Positions 35,816 to 46,400 of a DNA stretch of 64,000 nucleotides are shown piece by piece (within the stretch, counting starts at the first letter, position 1; every line of letters begins with the position of its first letter). The translations under genes were made by a program, and so were the position numbers. The notes under the pieces are model-generated. The model was not told the origin of the DNA and made no database searches. It saw nothing but the letters and a program-made list of their open reading frames with translations. Location of the stretch: NCBI GenBank assembly GCA_025617745.1, contig CM046864.1, positions 31,935,239-31,999,238 of the forward strand. Direction: 5' to 3'. The DNA is from Heliocidaris erythrogramma (lineage: Eukaryota > Echinodermata > Echinoidea > Camarodonta > Echinometridae).

Positions 35816-36234
35816 TCACATTTTTTTTTGCTGGTAAATTAGCACACTACAAGTGCTATAAACAGCATTTCAGGTGCAGTCACTATACATGCACCTAAAA
35901 GTAGCACTTTAGTTTTTACAGTGTACAAGACGTAGAGATGACGTCAAAATAAACTGTCCTGTTGACGTCTTGCGTTGGTGCAAGTTGTCGTCTTATTGAC
36001 GTAATTACAGGACGTAAAGAAGACGAAAAGCGACGTAAATATCACGTCATTTTTAACACTTTCTGCTATCAGGGAAGAGGAATGAAGACGTAGAGATGAC
36101 GTCAAAAATAAGACGTCCTCTTGACGTCTTGCGTTGGTGCAAGTTGTCGTCTTATTGACGTAATTACAGGACGTAAAAAAGACGAAAACCACGACGTAAA
36201 TATCACGTCATTTTAACACTTTCTGCTATCAGGG

Positions 36235-36615
36235 TTATTCATAAAGGTCAATATTCGTAAGGGTCGCTATTCATCATCAGAGAAGAGGGTCGCTATTCAT
36301 AATCGGAGAAGAGGGCCGCTATTCATAATCAAAGAAGAGGGTCGCTATTCATAATCGAAGAAGAGGGTCGCTATTCATAATCAGAGGGGAGGGTCGCTAT
36401 TCATAATCGGAGAAGAGGGTCGCTATTCATAATCGAAGAAGAGGGTCGCTATTCATAATAGAAGAAGAAGGTCGCTATTCATAATCAAAGAAGAGGGTCG
36501 CTATTCATAATTGGAGTAGAGGGTCGCTGTTCATAATCAGAGAAGAGGGTCGCTATTCATAATGAAAGAAGAGGGTCGCTATTCATAATCGAACAAAAGG
36601 GTCGCTATTCATAGA
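36235..36615. repeat. 26-bp tandem array, right block
   Basis: The same unit as 34,455-35,285 resumes beyond the inserted element and ends near GTCGCTATTCATAGAAG. Confidence 0.9.
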
Positions 36616-37170
36616 AGAGGTTAGGATTATTTGTAAAATATTGTAATATAAATTTTCATTGTTCAATGAACACTCAAATATGAAAGAATAAAAAAAAAAA
36701 ATGTTGGATGGGAGACACCCCACGGCTGTGTCGAAGCAATACGGGGAGGGGGGATGAAACAAATACATCCCTGGCCTAGCCAGGCGGGCAAAGGGGGGGG
36801 GGCATGCCCCCCTATTCAACCCCTTAAAAAAGGCGAGGGCGAAAAAGCGGAGGAAGCGGAGGAAGCGGAGGAAGAGAAAGATAAAAGCCTAAAAAGGATG
36901 CCTGTTTGAAACCAGGATGCACTCGTGTCCTTTGGTAAGGCATTAACCCCAAGTCCCTCGGAGAGGATTTCAGATTCAGATTTCAGTTTTTCTTCAGATT
37001 TTAGATTTTATTTCATTACATTTTTCATTTTTCAAAGTACATGCATATAACAATATGTATTATGCAATTAACAATATACAATATAATTGACAACACAACT
37101 TAGTGCAGAAACGTTTTTGATCATTACAAGCAAAATAAAGTGCATTAAGTAAGAAAAGTAACAATAGTGA
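36616..37170. other. No gene; G/C-run repeat ends
   Basis: It contains GGCGGGCAAAGGGGGG, a GGAAGCGGA triplet repeat (about 36,849-36,875) and an ATTTCAGATT-type simple repeat (36,968-37,030). No exon. Confidence 0.4.
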
Positions 37171-38800
37171 ATACTACATTAGATTAATTTTATGAAAATG
37201 AGAATGAAAACAGAGACCAGCATAGAAGCATTGCTTGTAGAAGCGCCGGTCCCTGGCAAAAGATAAATCATGAATATAGTACATAAAAAACTACACCGTG
37301 GGGCAACCATGCATAAAATGCAAATGAAATAAAAGGGGAAAAGAAGAAGACAGATACATGACCATGGAAAGCAACAAATCATAGGCATAACACACTTTCC
37401 ATCGAAGACAAAAGCATTGAAAAATAATGTGAACACAAAAAGCTGGGAATAGTAACAATTGAGTAAACTTTACAAAAGACAGAACAAGAAAGAAGGACAA
37501 AGTGACAGGGGGTGAGGAAAGAGGGGGGGGGGGGAGGATCTGGAAGGTTTAATTTAGTCTATAGATTTTTACTACACAGGTAAACAAGAATCATCAACGT
37601 TCATAAAAAGCAATAAGTGATTTTCTCAATTTACGTTTGAATGTACTCAAACTGTCTCGTATATTTAAAGGGAGGGAATTTCAAAATTTAGGAGCTGTAA
37701 ATGAAAAAGTATTCTGGGTTAATGCTGTAGGAGTTCTTGGCAAGTGATATAGATTGATGGATCTCATTATTTGCTGTGAATATATTATTGAAGACAGTGG
37801 GCAATTCATGATTATGATACTCAGTGGCGGATCTACGGGGGGGGGGGGGTTTAGGGGGCTTAACCCCCCCCCCCCTTGGGCTGCCACGTAAAAAATTAAT
37901 GTGCATAGAAAAACGCCATCATAATGTGTCCAGACCCACACAGTATATTCCTATAGCACTCTGTCTCAGGCGTTAGTAGATGCCATGCAGGAAAACATCA
38001 CTTACGGGGGTTCAAAATAGCAAAAAAAAAGAAGAAGAAATCGACTCGCCGCTACGCGGCTCGCGGACATCGCCGCTTTGCGGCTTGTGTCGTCGTTGGG
38101 TCAACCCCCCCCCCCCCTTGGAAAAAAGCAAGATCCGCCCCTGATACTGAAACATAAGTACAGCAAGATTGAGGCAGTAAATATCATAAATTTTTTGTAC
38201 ATTATTAGAGTAAAAAAGGCCATCAGTGTGGTGGCGATAATTAACATTACTTATAAAACTCTGTCTAACAGGCATGCCGCACTGTTTCCCCAGGCTAATA
38301 TTCCATAATTTATATATGGTAAAGCTAGTGTGGAGTATAGTAATAGAAGTATGTTTGGCGGAAAAGACCATTTGAGTTTATTAATCATACCTATGTTTCT
38401 GGATATCAATTAACATACATTATCAATCTGATGCTTCCATGACAGCTTATTATCCATTATAGTGCCTAGAAATTTTGTTTCAATTACCTTCTGAATTTGT
38501 ATATTATCTATGACAATCGGATGAGGTAGTTCGTTAAAAGTATTACTAAATAACATGAAATTTTATTTTTCTAGATTCAGTGATAACTTGTTAGCCTTAA
38601 TCCATTTTGCAAATGAATCCAGTTCAGAATTAATCACATTACATATAGTTTCTAGGCTTTTATGCGAAAAAAATAGATTAGTGTCATCTGCATACATAAC
38701 AAAAGTCAATCAAGTTGATGATCTATGAAATTCATTTATATACAAGATAAAAATTAAAGGACTTAAAGCAGATGGTCCTATGGTTGTTTACATACAACAA
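37170..38800 (-). mobile_element. Second CR1/Jockey-group LINE, old and interrupted
   Basis: Minus-strand translation in several broken frames gives an RT region with YADDTNLFFSHKSLETI near 38,700-38,650, then ELDSFAKWIKANKLSLNLE, ETKFLG near 38,480, SNRHAA-strand counterparts to 38,200, and after the inserted MITE a terminal SYSINPEYF / FWNSLPLNIRDS segment near 37,690-37,640. The order parallels the 27.7-29.0 kb LINE. It is 5'-truncated and much more decayed. Confidence 0.75.
37822..38143. mobile_element. hAT-like MITE inside the old LINE
   Basis: The left end is CAGTGGCGGATCTACGGGG; the right end is GATCCGCCCCTG. ATGATACT precedes it (37,814-37,821) and TGATACT follows, overlapping the last bases, consistent with an 8-bp duplication that lost a base or two. 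Length (322 bp) is close to the 334-bp copy at 25,956. The interior holds CGCCGCTACGCGGC and CGCCGCTTTGCGGC hairpins. Confidence 0.75.
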
Positions 38801-40139
38801 CCAATATGCTTTACAGTATGAAGAAATGTGAATAAATTTGATAGAATTGAATTAAGTTCAAAACAAACATAGAAAATCCATGATGCACAGGCCCTTATTA
38901 TGGGGGGGGGGGGGGGGGCTGGCAAGCAGGGTCCGCTTGAACAAAACAAAAAGAAAGCAAAACAAAAAGGGTCCAATTATTGCCTTATTTTCTTTTCCTT
39001 TTCCTCTGCCCCATCTTTGTCTCTTTTCTCCTCTTTCATTATTTTCCTCATCTGATTTGCGGGGCACGTGCCGCATACTTAGTACTAGTTACGCCCCTGT
39101 TTTCGTTTTGTTTTTCAATATTTTGCCCCATTATAATTATGTTAAAGCACATAAAATCGCATTTTCAAATAGATTTGAAAGAAATATCACCTTTCGGTGG
39201 CCTTCCTAAATTCCTTGATTATTTCTCACTTGTTCCGTCAGAGTTGTGCCCCCATTTGAGAAAGAAGTGAGAAAAGGGACTTTTATCAATGTTCAATATT
39301 TGGATCTTGGCCTAGATCGCACTGGTCTTTTGCGAATTTTCCTTGGTACATCGAATAAGAAATGACGCTTTTGCAGCTTAAAAATCCCCCCCCCCCAAAA
39401 AAAAAAAAAAAAAAAAAAAAAAAATCGCTTTTCTCCCTCGCTTGTAAAATACCGTAGATAACTTGGAGGGGATATAGGCGTACGAAGCGCTGTAGCCCCT
39501 TGATGATTTTGAGAAGGGCAATATTGGCTCGACTATCACCTCTTTACGGGCATCGAGGTGCTCCAATATCCTCATATTTAGTTTAATACTGGAATACATG
39601 TAATTTTTGTGCATTTTCACTACAAAAGACAGTGTCGATTTTTTCCTCTCTTGCAGCTTCGCTCGCTCATACATAGAAAAGGGAAACTAAAAATTCGGGC
39701 AAAAAACTTCAGCCCCTCCCAAAATTATGCATTTACGCCCGGGGGGGGGGGGGGGGGGTCGAAAATGCGATCATAACATAAGGAGAGAAAAAAGACAAAA
39801 TGGTGGAAGGATAAAACAAATAGTAACATTTATGAGGGAAAGAAAGCAAGAGAAGATAAAGAAAGGGAACAAAGAACAACATATTTGTTTTTTGCGTGGT
39901 TTTACATGATATGACGTTTCACTTCGCTACCTAAATAGAGCCATTACATGCATGCTGATGCAAAGATCAAGCAACCATAAAACGATGTCTATCATCTATT
40001 GTGTTACATACATGTACATGTACAGGTCACTTTAACATTGTAGTCGAGGATGGTTTGAGTTGCAACAGTGGTCTCTTGTATGATTTCTTTCCACCAATAT
40101 TTTCCCTTTGACATGAAAATGGAATTCAGTACATGTCTA
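38801..40139. other. No gene; poly-G repeat ends
   Basis: G or C runs at about 38,900, 39,387 and 39,740 sit next to terminus-like sequences, for example TTACGCCCCTG at about 39,089-39,099 (a CAGGGGCGTAA end in reverse). Frames crossing these runs are low complexity. Confidence 0.4.
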
Positions 40140-40145
40140 TACGGT

Positions 40146-40592
40146 TCTAGGACTCCTACCCCCTGGACAACCACCCCCCGGATAACCACCCCTAGGATAA
40201 CCACCCTCTAGGACAACTACCCCCTAGGACAACTACCCGCTAGGGCAACCACCCTCTAGGACGACTATCCCCCTAGGACAAGTACCCCCGGATAACTACC
40301 CCCCAGACAACTACCCCTAGGACAACCACCCTCTAGGACAACTACCCCCCGGATAACTACCCCCCAGACAACTACCCCCTAGGACAACTACCCCCTAGGA
40401 CAACTACCCCCCAGGACAACTACCCCCCGGACAACACCCCTTAGGACAACTACCCCCGGACAACTACCCCCCGGACAACCACCCCCTAGGACAACTACCC
40501 CCAGGACAACTACCCCCGGACAACCACCCCCTGGACAACTACCCCCCAGACAACCACCCCCTAGGGCAACCACCCTCTAGGACAATTACCCC
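40146..40592. repeat. GGACAACTACCCC minisatellite, left
   Basis: About 28 degenerate units of 13-17 bp, variants of CCCCCTAGGACAACTA and CCCCCGGACAACTA. The open frame through it (Gly/Val-rich on the minus strand) is a repeat translation. Confidence 0.95.
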
Positions 40593-40796
40593 AGACGCGT
40601 ATTTTTTCCTGTCAGGATTTGCGCCACTGACAAGAGAGGGCAGTATTTGAGCGTCAAAAAGCCCCGTTTTGGAGACTTTGAGAGAGAGAGAGAGACTACA
40701 ACTTTAAGGCTTGTAATTTTCTCTCAGTTTCACCTTACTTTATTTCAGCAAAAGAACATTTTCTCAATGATGCTTTCCTAAATTCTAACACCCCTT

Positions 40797-40866
40797 AGCC
40801 TGCCGAGACTTGAACTCGTGATTCCTTCATGACGAGCACAACGTGAATCCGAATGCGCCACACAAG
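40797..40866 (-). repeat. tRNA-like module in left arm
   Basis: The minus strand has TGTGGCGCATTCGGATTCAC as A-box region, a CGTCATGAAGG anticodon-like stretch, and CGAGTTCAAGTCTCGGCAGG as B-box region. Confidence 0.55.
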
Positions 40867-40977
40867 AAACTTCGTGACTGGTTTGCTCATTTTATTATAT
40901 CTCTACAATTTGGTTTTCATGAATATTTATACCGACTAGTCTTGACGGAATAAACCGTATTGTCACCCCTCTTGACC

Positions 40978-41133
40978 AGTGCCGTATATAGATAGAGTCT
41001 GGCCAACTCGGCTCCAGTTGGGTAACAACATGGCGCATATTCCTTTGTTGCAAGCTTACATAACAAAGGAATATACGCCATGTTGCTACCCAACTGAAAC
41101 CGAGTAGGCAAGACTCTCTCTATATACGGCACT
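40978..41133. repeat. 156-bp hairpin, left
   Basis: AGTGCCGTATATAGATAGAG pairs with its inverse ending at 41,133. The arms run about 70 bp through AACAACATGGCGCATATTCC with a ~14-bp loop. It recurs inverted at 43,093-43,248. Confidence 0.9.
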
Positions 41134-41469
41134 GCTCTTGACGCTCAAATACTGCCCTCTCTCGTCGGGTGGCTCAAGTCCTGACAGAAAAAAATATAGC
41201 CCCCGGACAACTACCCCAGGACAACCACCCTCTAGGAAAAGTACCCCAAATTGGACTTAACATCACATTGAACAAGATTGGGCTCGTTCGCTACGCTCGC
41301 TCGCCAAAATAGAATTAATATGGCCTTTAGCAAAATTTCTGCCCCGACCTGCAATAAAGCCCAGATAATATACCAAATTTTATTAAAAGAGAAGTGTTTG
41401 TTTTCGCTCATGCTTGCTCGCTTAAATTGTTCCTCCTCCAACTTCCAACAATAAAACTTAGTTTATCAC

Positions 41470-41810
41470 ATTAAAAAAAAAAGGTAAAACAAAAGAAAGG
41501 AATAAGGAAAGGGAGAGGATAGATGGAAGGAAAAACAAAGAAATACATAAGGAATGAGAAGAGGATGTATGGAAGGAAAGAGAAGAGGATAGATGGAAGA
41601 AAAAACAAAGAAATACATTAGGATAGTGCAGAGGATATGTTTTCCTTGCATCTATCTTCTTCTCTTTCATTTTTTATTTCTTTTTTTTAACTTCCATCTA
41701 CCCTCTTCTCTTTCCTTATTTATTTCTCTGTTTTTTCCTTCCATCTATCCCATTCTCCATCCTTATGTATTTCTTTTTTTTTCCTTCCATCTATCTCTAG
41801 CTGCTCTTTT
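41470..41810. repeat. Polypurine then polypyrimidine tract
   Basis: A GGAAGGAAA-type purine tract with a ~57-bp internal period (GATAGATGGAAG...CAAAGAAATACAT) runs to about 41,640 and is followed by its rough inverse, CTTCCATCTA...TATTTCTTT, to 41,800. It lies left of the large palindrome's centre, so it is a separate inverted structure. Confidence 0.8.
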
Positions 41811-42790
41811 TGAATGTATTTCACTTTTCCCCTTTCTACCAACTTCCCATGCAGGCTGGTTGTATCGAGCACAATAATATGTGTTGTGCATAGAGTAGTT
41901 ACAACAGGGATGTGCGCTGACGACTTAGACTCTTTCACCAGAGCACTTGTATGATTTTTTCGCGAAATTGCCTACGCTACAGTGTAAAACGAAAACACCC
42001 CCCCCCCCCCAGCCCCCGGACAACTACCCCGAGACAACTACCCCTTAGGGCATCCACTCTTTAGGACATCTTCTTGACAAATTCCACCTAAGGTAACTAC
42101 CACCGGGACATTAACGACTTTAGGGTAATTATTAATCGGACAACAACCAACATACTCTCACCATGGCATGTAGGTCAATTATCCCCCAAACAGTTACAAC
42201 TCCCAGGTACTCGATGGCATTTAAACTGATTTCGGCCAGGGGAGGACGTGGAGGGGGGGGGGGGGGGGGTCGGGGTGACAATCAGTAAGGATATGAGTAT
42301 CTGTTTTAGAAATCTGGATATAAATAGGATTTTGGTGCATTATTATGATAAAATTCACCTCACCACGTGAGTTAAATGTGTCTATACCCATGATCACGGG
42401 GGGGATCTCCCCTGGTATTACATTTTTGTTTTAAAAGTTGGGTGTTTAAACTCGGTGTTTGATGGTGCATTGTACAGTTGAATTTCTCATCCATCTTAAC
42501 ATGATTGTATACCCCGTACTATTTTTTTTAAATCGACCAACCACAATGCTAGTTTCCTTTAATACTCGATTGGCTGGTAGCTTTGTAACGAGTTGCATAA
42601 TTGTAGAGTGCATGAGGGAGAGGGGTGGGGGTGTGACAAACGGGTGGAATATATGTTTTCCTCCCCCCCCTTAATTGTCGATCATGCAAAACATCTAATA
42701 GAGAGTTGATATTGCAAATGGGAATACCTGCTTTCATGCATTGAAGAAAAAAAAAAAAAAACAACAACAACAAAAAAAAAAAAAAAAAAA
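41811..42790. other. Palindrome spacer; no gene
   Basis: It holds a short GGACAACTACCCC patch (about 42,015-42,060), poly-C and poly-G runs (42,000 and 42,255) and an A-rich run (42,745-42,792). No exon is supported. Confidence 0.45.
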
Positions 42791-43614
42791 AACAATTTAA
42801 GCGAGCAAGCATGAGCGAAAACAAACACTTATCTTTTAATAAAATTTGGTATATTTTCTGGGCTTTATTGTTGCAGGTCGGGGCAGAAATTTTTCTAAAG
42901 GCCATATTAATTCTATTTTGGCGAGCGAGCGTAGCGAACGAGCCCAATCTTGTTCAATGTGATGTTAGGTCCAATTTGGGGTACTTTTCCTAGAGGATGG
43001 TTGTCCTGGGGTAGTTGTCCGGGTGGCTATATTTTTTTCTGTCAGGACTTGAGCCACCCGACGAGAGAGGGCAGTATTTGAGCGTCAAGAGCAGTGCCGT
43101 ATATAGAGAGAGTCTGGCCAACTTGGTTTCAGTTGGGTAGCAACATGGCGTATATTCCTTTGTTATGTAAGCTTGCAACAAAGGAATATGCGCCATGTTG
43201 TTACCCAACTGGAGCCGAGTTGGCCAGACTCTATCTATATACGGCACTGGTCAAGAGGGGTGTCAAGACTAGTCGGTATGAATATTCATGAAAAACAAAT
43301 TGTAGGGATATAATAAAATGAGCGAACCAGTCACGCAGTTCCTTGTGTGGCGCATTCGGATTCACGTTGTGCTCGTCATGAAGGAATCACGAGTTCGAGT
43401 CTCGGCAGGCTAAGGGGTGTTAGAATTTAGGAGAGTATCACTGACAAAATGTTCTTTTGCTGAAATAAAGTAAGGTGAAACTGAGAGAAAATTACAAGCC
43501 TTAAAGTTGTAGTCTCTCTCTCTCTCTCAAAGTCTCCAAAACGGGGCTTTTTGACGCTCAAATACTGCCCTCTCTTGTCAGTGGCGCAAATCCTGACAGG
43601 AAAAAATACGCGTC
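42791..43614. repeat. Right arm of the palindrome
   Basis: Inverted copy of 40,595-41,435, with small indels and about 5-10% mismatches by eye; for example the right copy lacks the GGAATAAACCGTATTG stretch seen at about 40,948. The hairpin recurs at 43,093-43,248. Confidence 0.85.
43344..43411 (+). repeat. tRNA-like module in right arm
   Basis: Mirror copy of 40,797-40,866, with TGTGGCGCATTCGGATTCAC and ACGAGTTCGAGTCTCGGCAGG. Confidence 0.55.
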
Positions 43615-43790
43615 TGGGGTAATTGTCCTAGAGGGTGGTTGCCCTAGGGGGTGGTTGTCTGGGGGGTAGTTGTCCAGGGGGTGGTTGTCCGGGGGTAGTT
43701 GTCCTGGGGGTAGTTGTCCTAGGGGGGTGGTTGTCCGGGGGTAGTTGTCCGGGGGGTAGTCCGGGGGTAGTTGTCCTAAGGGGTGGTTGA
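43615..43790. repeat. GGACAACTACCCC minisatellite, right
   Basis: Inverted orientation relative to the left block, about 11 units reading GGGGGTAGTTGTCC and GGGTGGTTGTCCTAG. Confidence 0.95.
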
Positions 43791-43795
43791 TTATA

Positions 43796-44721
43796 ATCCT
43801 ATAATCCGTTGATTATAATCCTATAATCCGTACAATTCATATTCTCAAATGATTTAAGATATTTAGACAGATGAATCTAAAATACTCATTCCACAAAGAA
43901 ATTCTTTAAAACATATTTTGGGGTGCAAATGAAAAATCTCTGTTTTTTTGTTTCTTTTTTTTTTAGTGGGATGAAAAAAAAAATGAAAAAAAAAAGCCTT
44001 TGGAAATTGGAATGAAGGATTGCTATCACAAACTTTACTGCAAGTGCATTTAATATACATGTACATGTAATATCTGACCGAAGAATTAGAAGGAACCTAG
44101 AAAAATTAGAAGGAACTTAGAAGGAACCTAGAACTCACTTTCATAGCAAATAATTTTATTTTTTCAGTATCTGTTAAGTTTGGTAAGGATAGCATTCATG
44201 GTTGCCAAGTTAATTTTCACGGAGAGGCTTGCAGGCAAACTTTCCCTTTGTCAATGCAGTGTACTATCACTTCCATATTTCATCTTGAACTTCTCTACTG
44301 ATGTGAGGAAGATCCAAGATAAGTTTGTAGCACTGAACAAAACTACATTTTTTAATGAGAATTTTGTAACGCACTGATAGTGAGTTGCAACCTTTTACAA
44401 CACCTTAAAAAAACTCTGTAATGAAACATAAAACTGCATCACAGAATTTCATGTTTTTATCATGATTAATATCTGATACATGTACATTAACCAGATTACA
44501 TATTGAAAACAAGATGACTGTGACTGCGTCTACTATACCTCTGCCTAAATTCTGTTAAGTTTACAGCTCAAATTCTTCTGGAAATATTATGATACAAAAT
44601 AAAAAATCAAGATGAATGCGACTGCATCTCCTATGTGCCTCTGTGTAATTTCGGTTGATGGCTCAATATTGTGATTTACCAGAATAACAAGTGAATTAGT
44701 AATTACGCAATGCGTAATATA
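43796..44721. other. No gene recognised
   Basis: AT-rich sequence with an AATCCTATAATCCGT direct repeat at about 43,795-43,830 and an AGAAGGAACCTAG repeat near 44,090-44,130. The plus-strand frame at 44,180 is not recognisable. Confidence 0.4.
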
Positions 44722-45781
44722 TGTCCCCGCCGGAAGTGTAGATCTGTGGAATGGCTGTTAATTTATCTAATTTCTGATAGAACCTTAACTCTAAAACGAC
44801 CGGGGGGGCAGTTCATGACTTTTGAGCCACAGGTCTTACGCATCTTTTGATACCAAATTTATCAAATTTGGAGCTACGCTTCTCGCATAACGCGATATTT
44901 TACAATCGTGCGCGCACCCAAAAGTGAATTTTCCTATACTGTAACACATAAAATGGTATAGTGTGGGATGAACTGTGTATGAATCATGTGTGTATGCCAG
45001 ATTGTTTACCAAATCAATACATAATATTCTATTTTGTATGCTCGATTAAATAATGATTATGTCCAAGGTCATGGTCAAGGTCATGGGAAAAAAAGAAAGC
45101 ATTAGGAAAAACAAAGTAATACATAAGGAAATTCTAAAACAATAAAAAACATAAGAAATTAATGCTGATACCAGGATTTTGTAAAGAGTACATCGTGAGG
45201 AGTGCTACAAAGGATATTGACACCAAAAAAGAACTTTATAGGAGCTTTCTTAATTTATTGATTTAGAGCAATATGTGCGAAACGCACATAAATTTGCATA
45301 ATTAATTCATATAAAAAAAAAAAAAAAAAATCTTTTTTTTACAATTGGGTAGATTATGCGTCATGTAATGTGCATGCCAATTTTTACGTTGATCGTGCGA
45401 TCGATGGCCAATATCACAGGGGGGGGGGGGGGGGAGTTGAATCCCCCCCCCCCCCCCCCTGCAAAGCCTGGCTATATTAGGGTTAAATATAATATGAGAA
45501 ATGAATTATCAAATAATAATGCATTTTTTTTTATTTTGAATAAATTTGCCTAAATTAGCATAATTAATGGATTTCAAAATTCTGCCTAGAAGTTTGGAAG
45601 CCCCCACCCAGCCCTATGGGACAAAACAATCAGAATCAAAATCAGCCAAGAAATGACGGAGATGTAGCATTTCTAACATTTGTGCAGACACGGACGGACG
45701 GACGGACGGACACACACACACACACACGCACGCACAGAGCCTGTTTCATAGTCCCCTCGCGAACTTTGTTCGGCGGGGACA
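44722..45781. mobile_element. TIR element, TGTCCCCGCCG ends
   Basis: TGTCCCCGCCGGA at the left and its inverse (TTCGGCGGGGACA) at 45,769-45,781. The interior has a G/C-run pair (45,419-45,434 and 45,443-45,459), a GGAC tetranucleotide run, a CA run near the right end and CCCCTCGCGAAC. No transposase. Target duplication unclear. Confidence 0.6.
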
Positions 45782-45829
45782 AAAAGTCTATAATTACATG
45801 TTAGTTGGCATCTTTGACATTGGTTCTCA

Positions 45830-46400
45830 CACTTTACAACCCCAAAGTCTGATCACTTTATCTCCTCCTAGTCATGAATACAAAATAGTTGAGATATACA
45901 ACTTTAAAAACCTTAATTTCACATAAAAAGACATCTATGACCTGTCGACTTTGACCTCTGTGACCAAAAATCTAATCAGTTCATCCCGCTATGGTTTATA
46001 CTAGTTCGAAGTTAATAAAGTTTTAAGTTAATTAATGACTCCAATTGTTCAAGACAGTGTTAATAAGGCAAAAAACAGAAATTTCATGATAAATGACCTC
46101 AAAGACTTTTCACCTACATTTGCAAAAATCTAATCAGATCATCTTTCTATGGTGATACATACTAGTACCAATTTTGAAGTTCATACCTCAAATGGTTCTT
46201 GAGTTATTGCAAAAACAAGACTAACACCTGAAAGTGTAGATATTGTATTGACCTCTGTGACCTTTGACCTACTTACCCAAAATCTAATCAGATTGTCTAC
46301 GGTGATACATACTAGCTTAAGTTTGAAGATATACCTCAATTGGTTCTTGAGATATCGCATTAACTGACTGACACACCACCCCAAAATATAATGCCTTAAG
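45830..46400. repeat. ~155-bp tandem repeat with nuclear-receptor half-sites
   Basis: The anchor AAAATCTAATCAG recurs about every 155 bp (45,967, 46,125 and 46,279; a weaker form at 45,842). Each unit has TGACCT-type half-sites. The unit at 46,258-46,270 has TGACCTTTGACCT, a perfect DR1 in reverse (AGGTCAAAGGTCA). Confidence 0.7.

Larger units (their letters stand above)
35429..35924. mobile_element. Nested TIR element with two inverted tRNA-like modules
   Basis: The ends are ACACTGTAAAAACTGAAGTG and the reverse complement of ACACTGTAAAAACTAAAGTG; similarity extends inward through AGTGCTAT/ATAGCACT and GTGCATG blocks. Two homologous tRNA-like sequences lie in opposite orientation (35,591-35,654 and 35,752-35,815), one in each arm. 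Confidence 0.75.
35286..36234. mobile_element. TIR element splitting the 26-bp array
   Basis: The terminal repeats are about 140 bp, starting CCCTGATAGCAGAAAGTG and rich in ACGTC. The right repeat is present twice (35,936-36,074 and 36,093-36,234). The flanking array reads ...GGGTCGTT | TTATTCAT..., which suggests a 2-bp TT duplication. No transposase. A second element lies inside. Confidence 0.75.
40595..41435. repeat. Left arm of the palindrome
   Basis: The 58-bp ends ATTTTTTCCTGTCAGGATTT... (40,601-40,656) and its inverse (41,139-41,197) make this a foldback in its own right. An inner extension with GGCTCGTTCGCTACGCTCGC reaches 41,435. Confidence 0.85.
40140..43795. mobile_element. Large nested palindrome, foldback (TU-like) element
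   Basis: Two arms of about 0.83 kb (40,595-41,435 and 42,791-43,614) are inverted copies around a centre at about 42,113, with a ~1.36-kb spacer. Outside both arms lie tandem GGACAACTACCCC-type repeats in opposite orientation. Each arm is itself a foldback of about 600 bp and contains a 156-bp hairpin and a tRNA-like sequence. Long inverted repeats with tandem-repeat outer domains are the known design of foldback transposons, including the sea urchin TU elements. No transposase was seen. Confidence 0.8.

Noticed and set aside
34455..36615. CRISPR-like appearance of regular repeats
   Set aside because: Units are directly adjacent 26-bp tandem repeats with no unique spacers, and the context is an animal genome.
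37177..37500. Minus-strand hydrophobic frames at 37.2-37.5 kb as a membrane protein
   Set aside because: They overlap the decayed tail and flank of the old LINE and have no start or splice support.
43344..43411. Functional tRNA-Met gene
   Set aside because: CAT falls near the anticodon position, but the acceptor and D stems do not close and the same sequence recurs inverted in the opposite palindrome arm.
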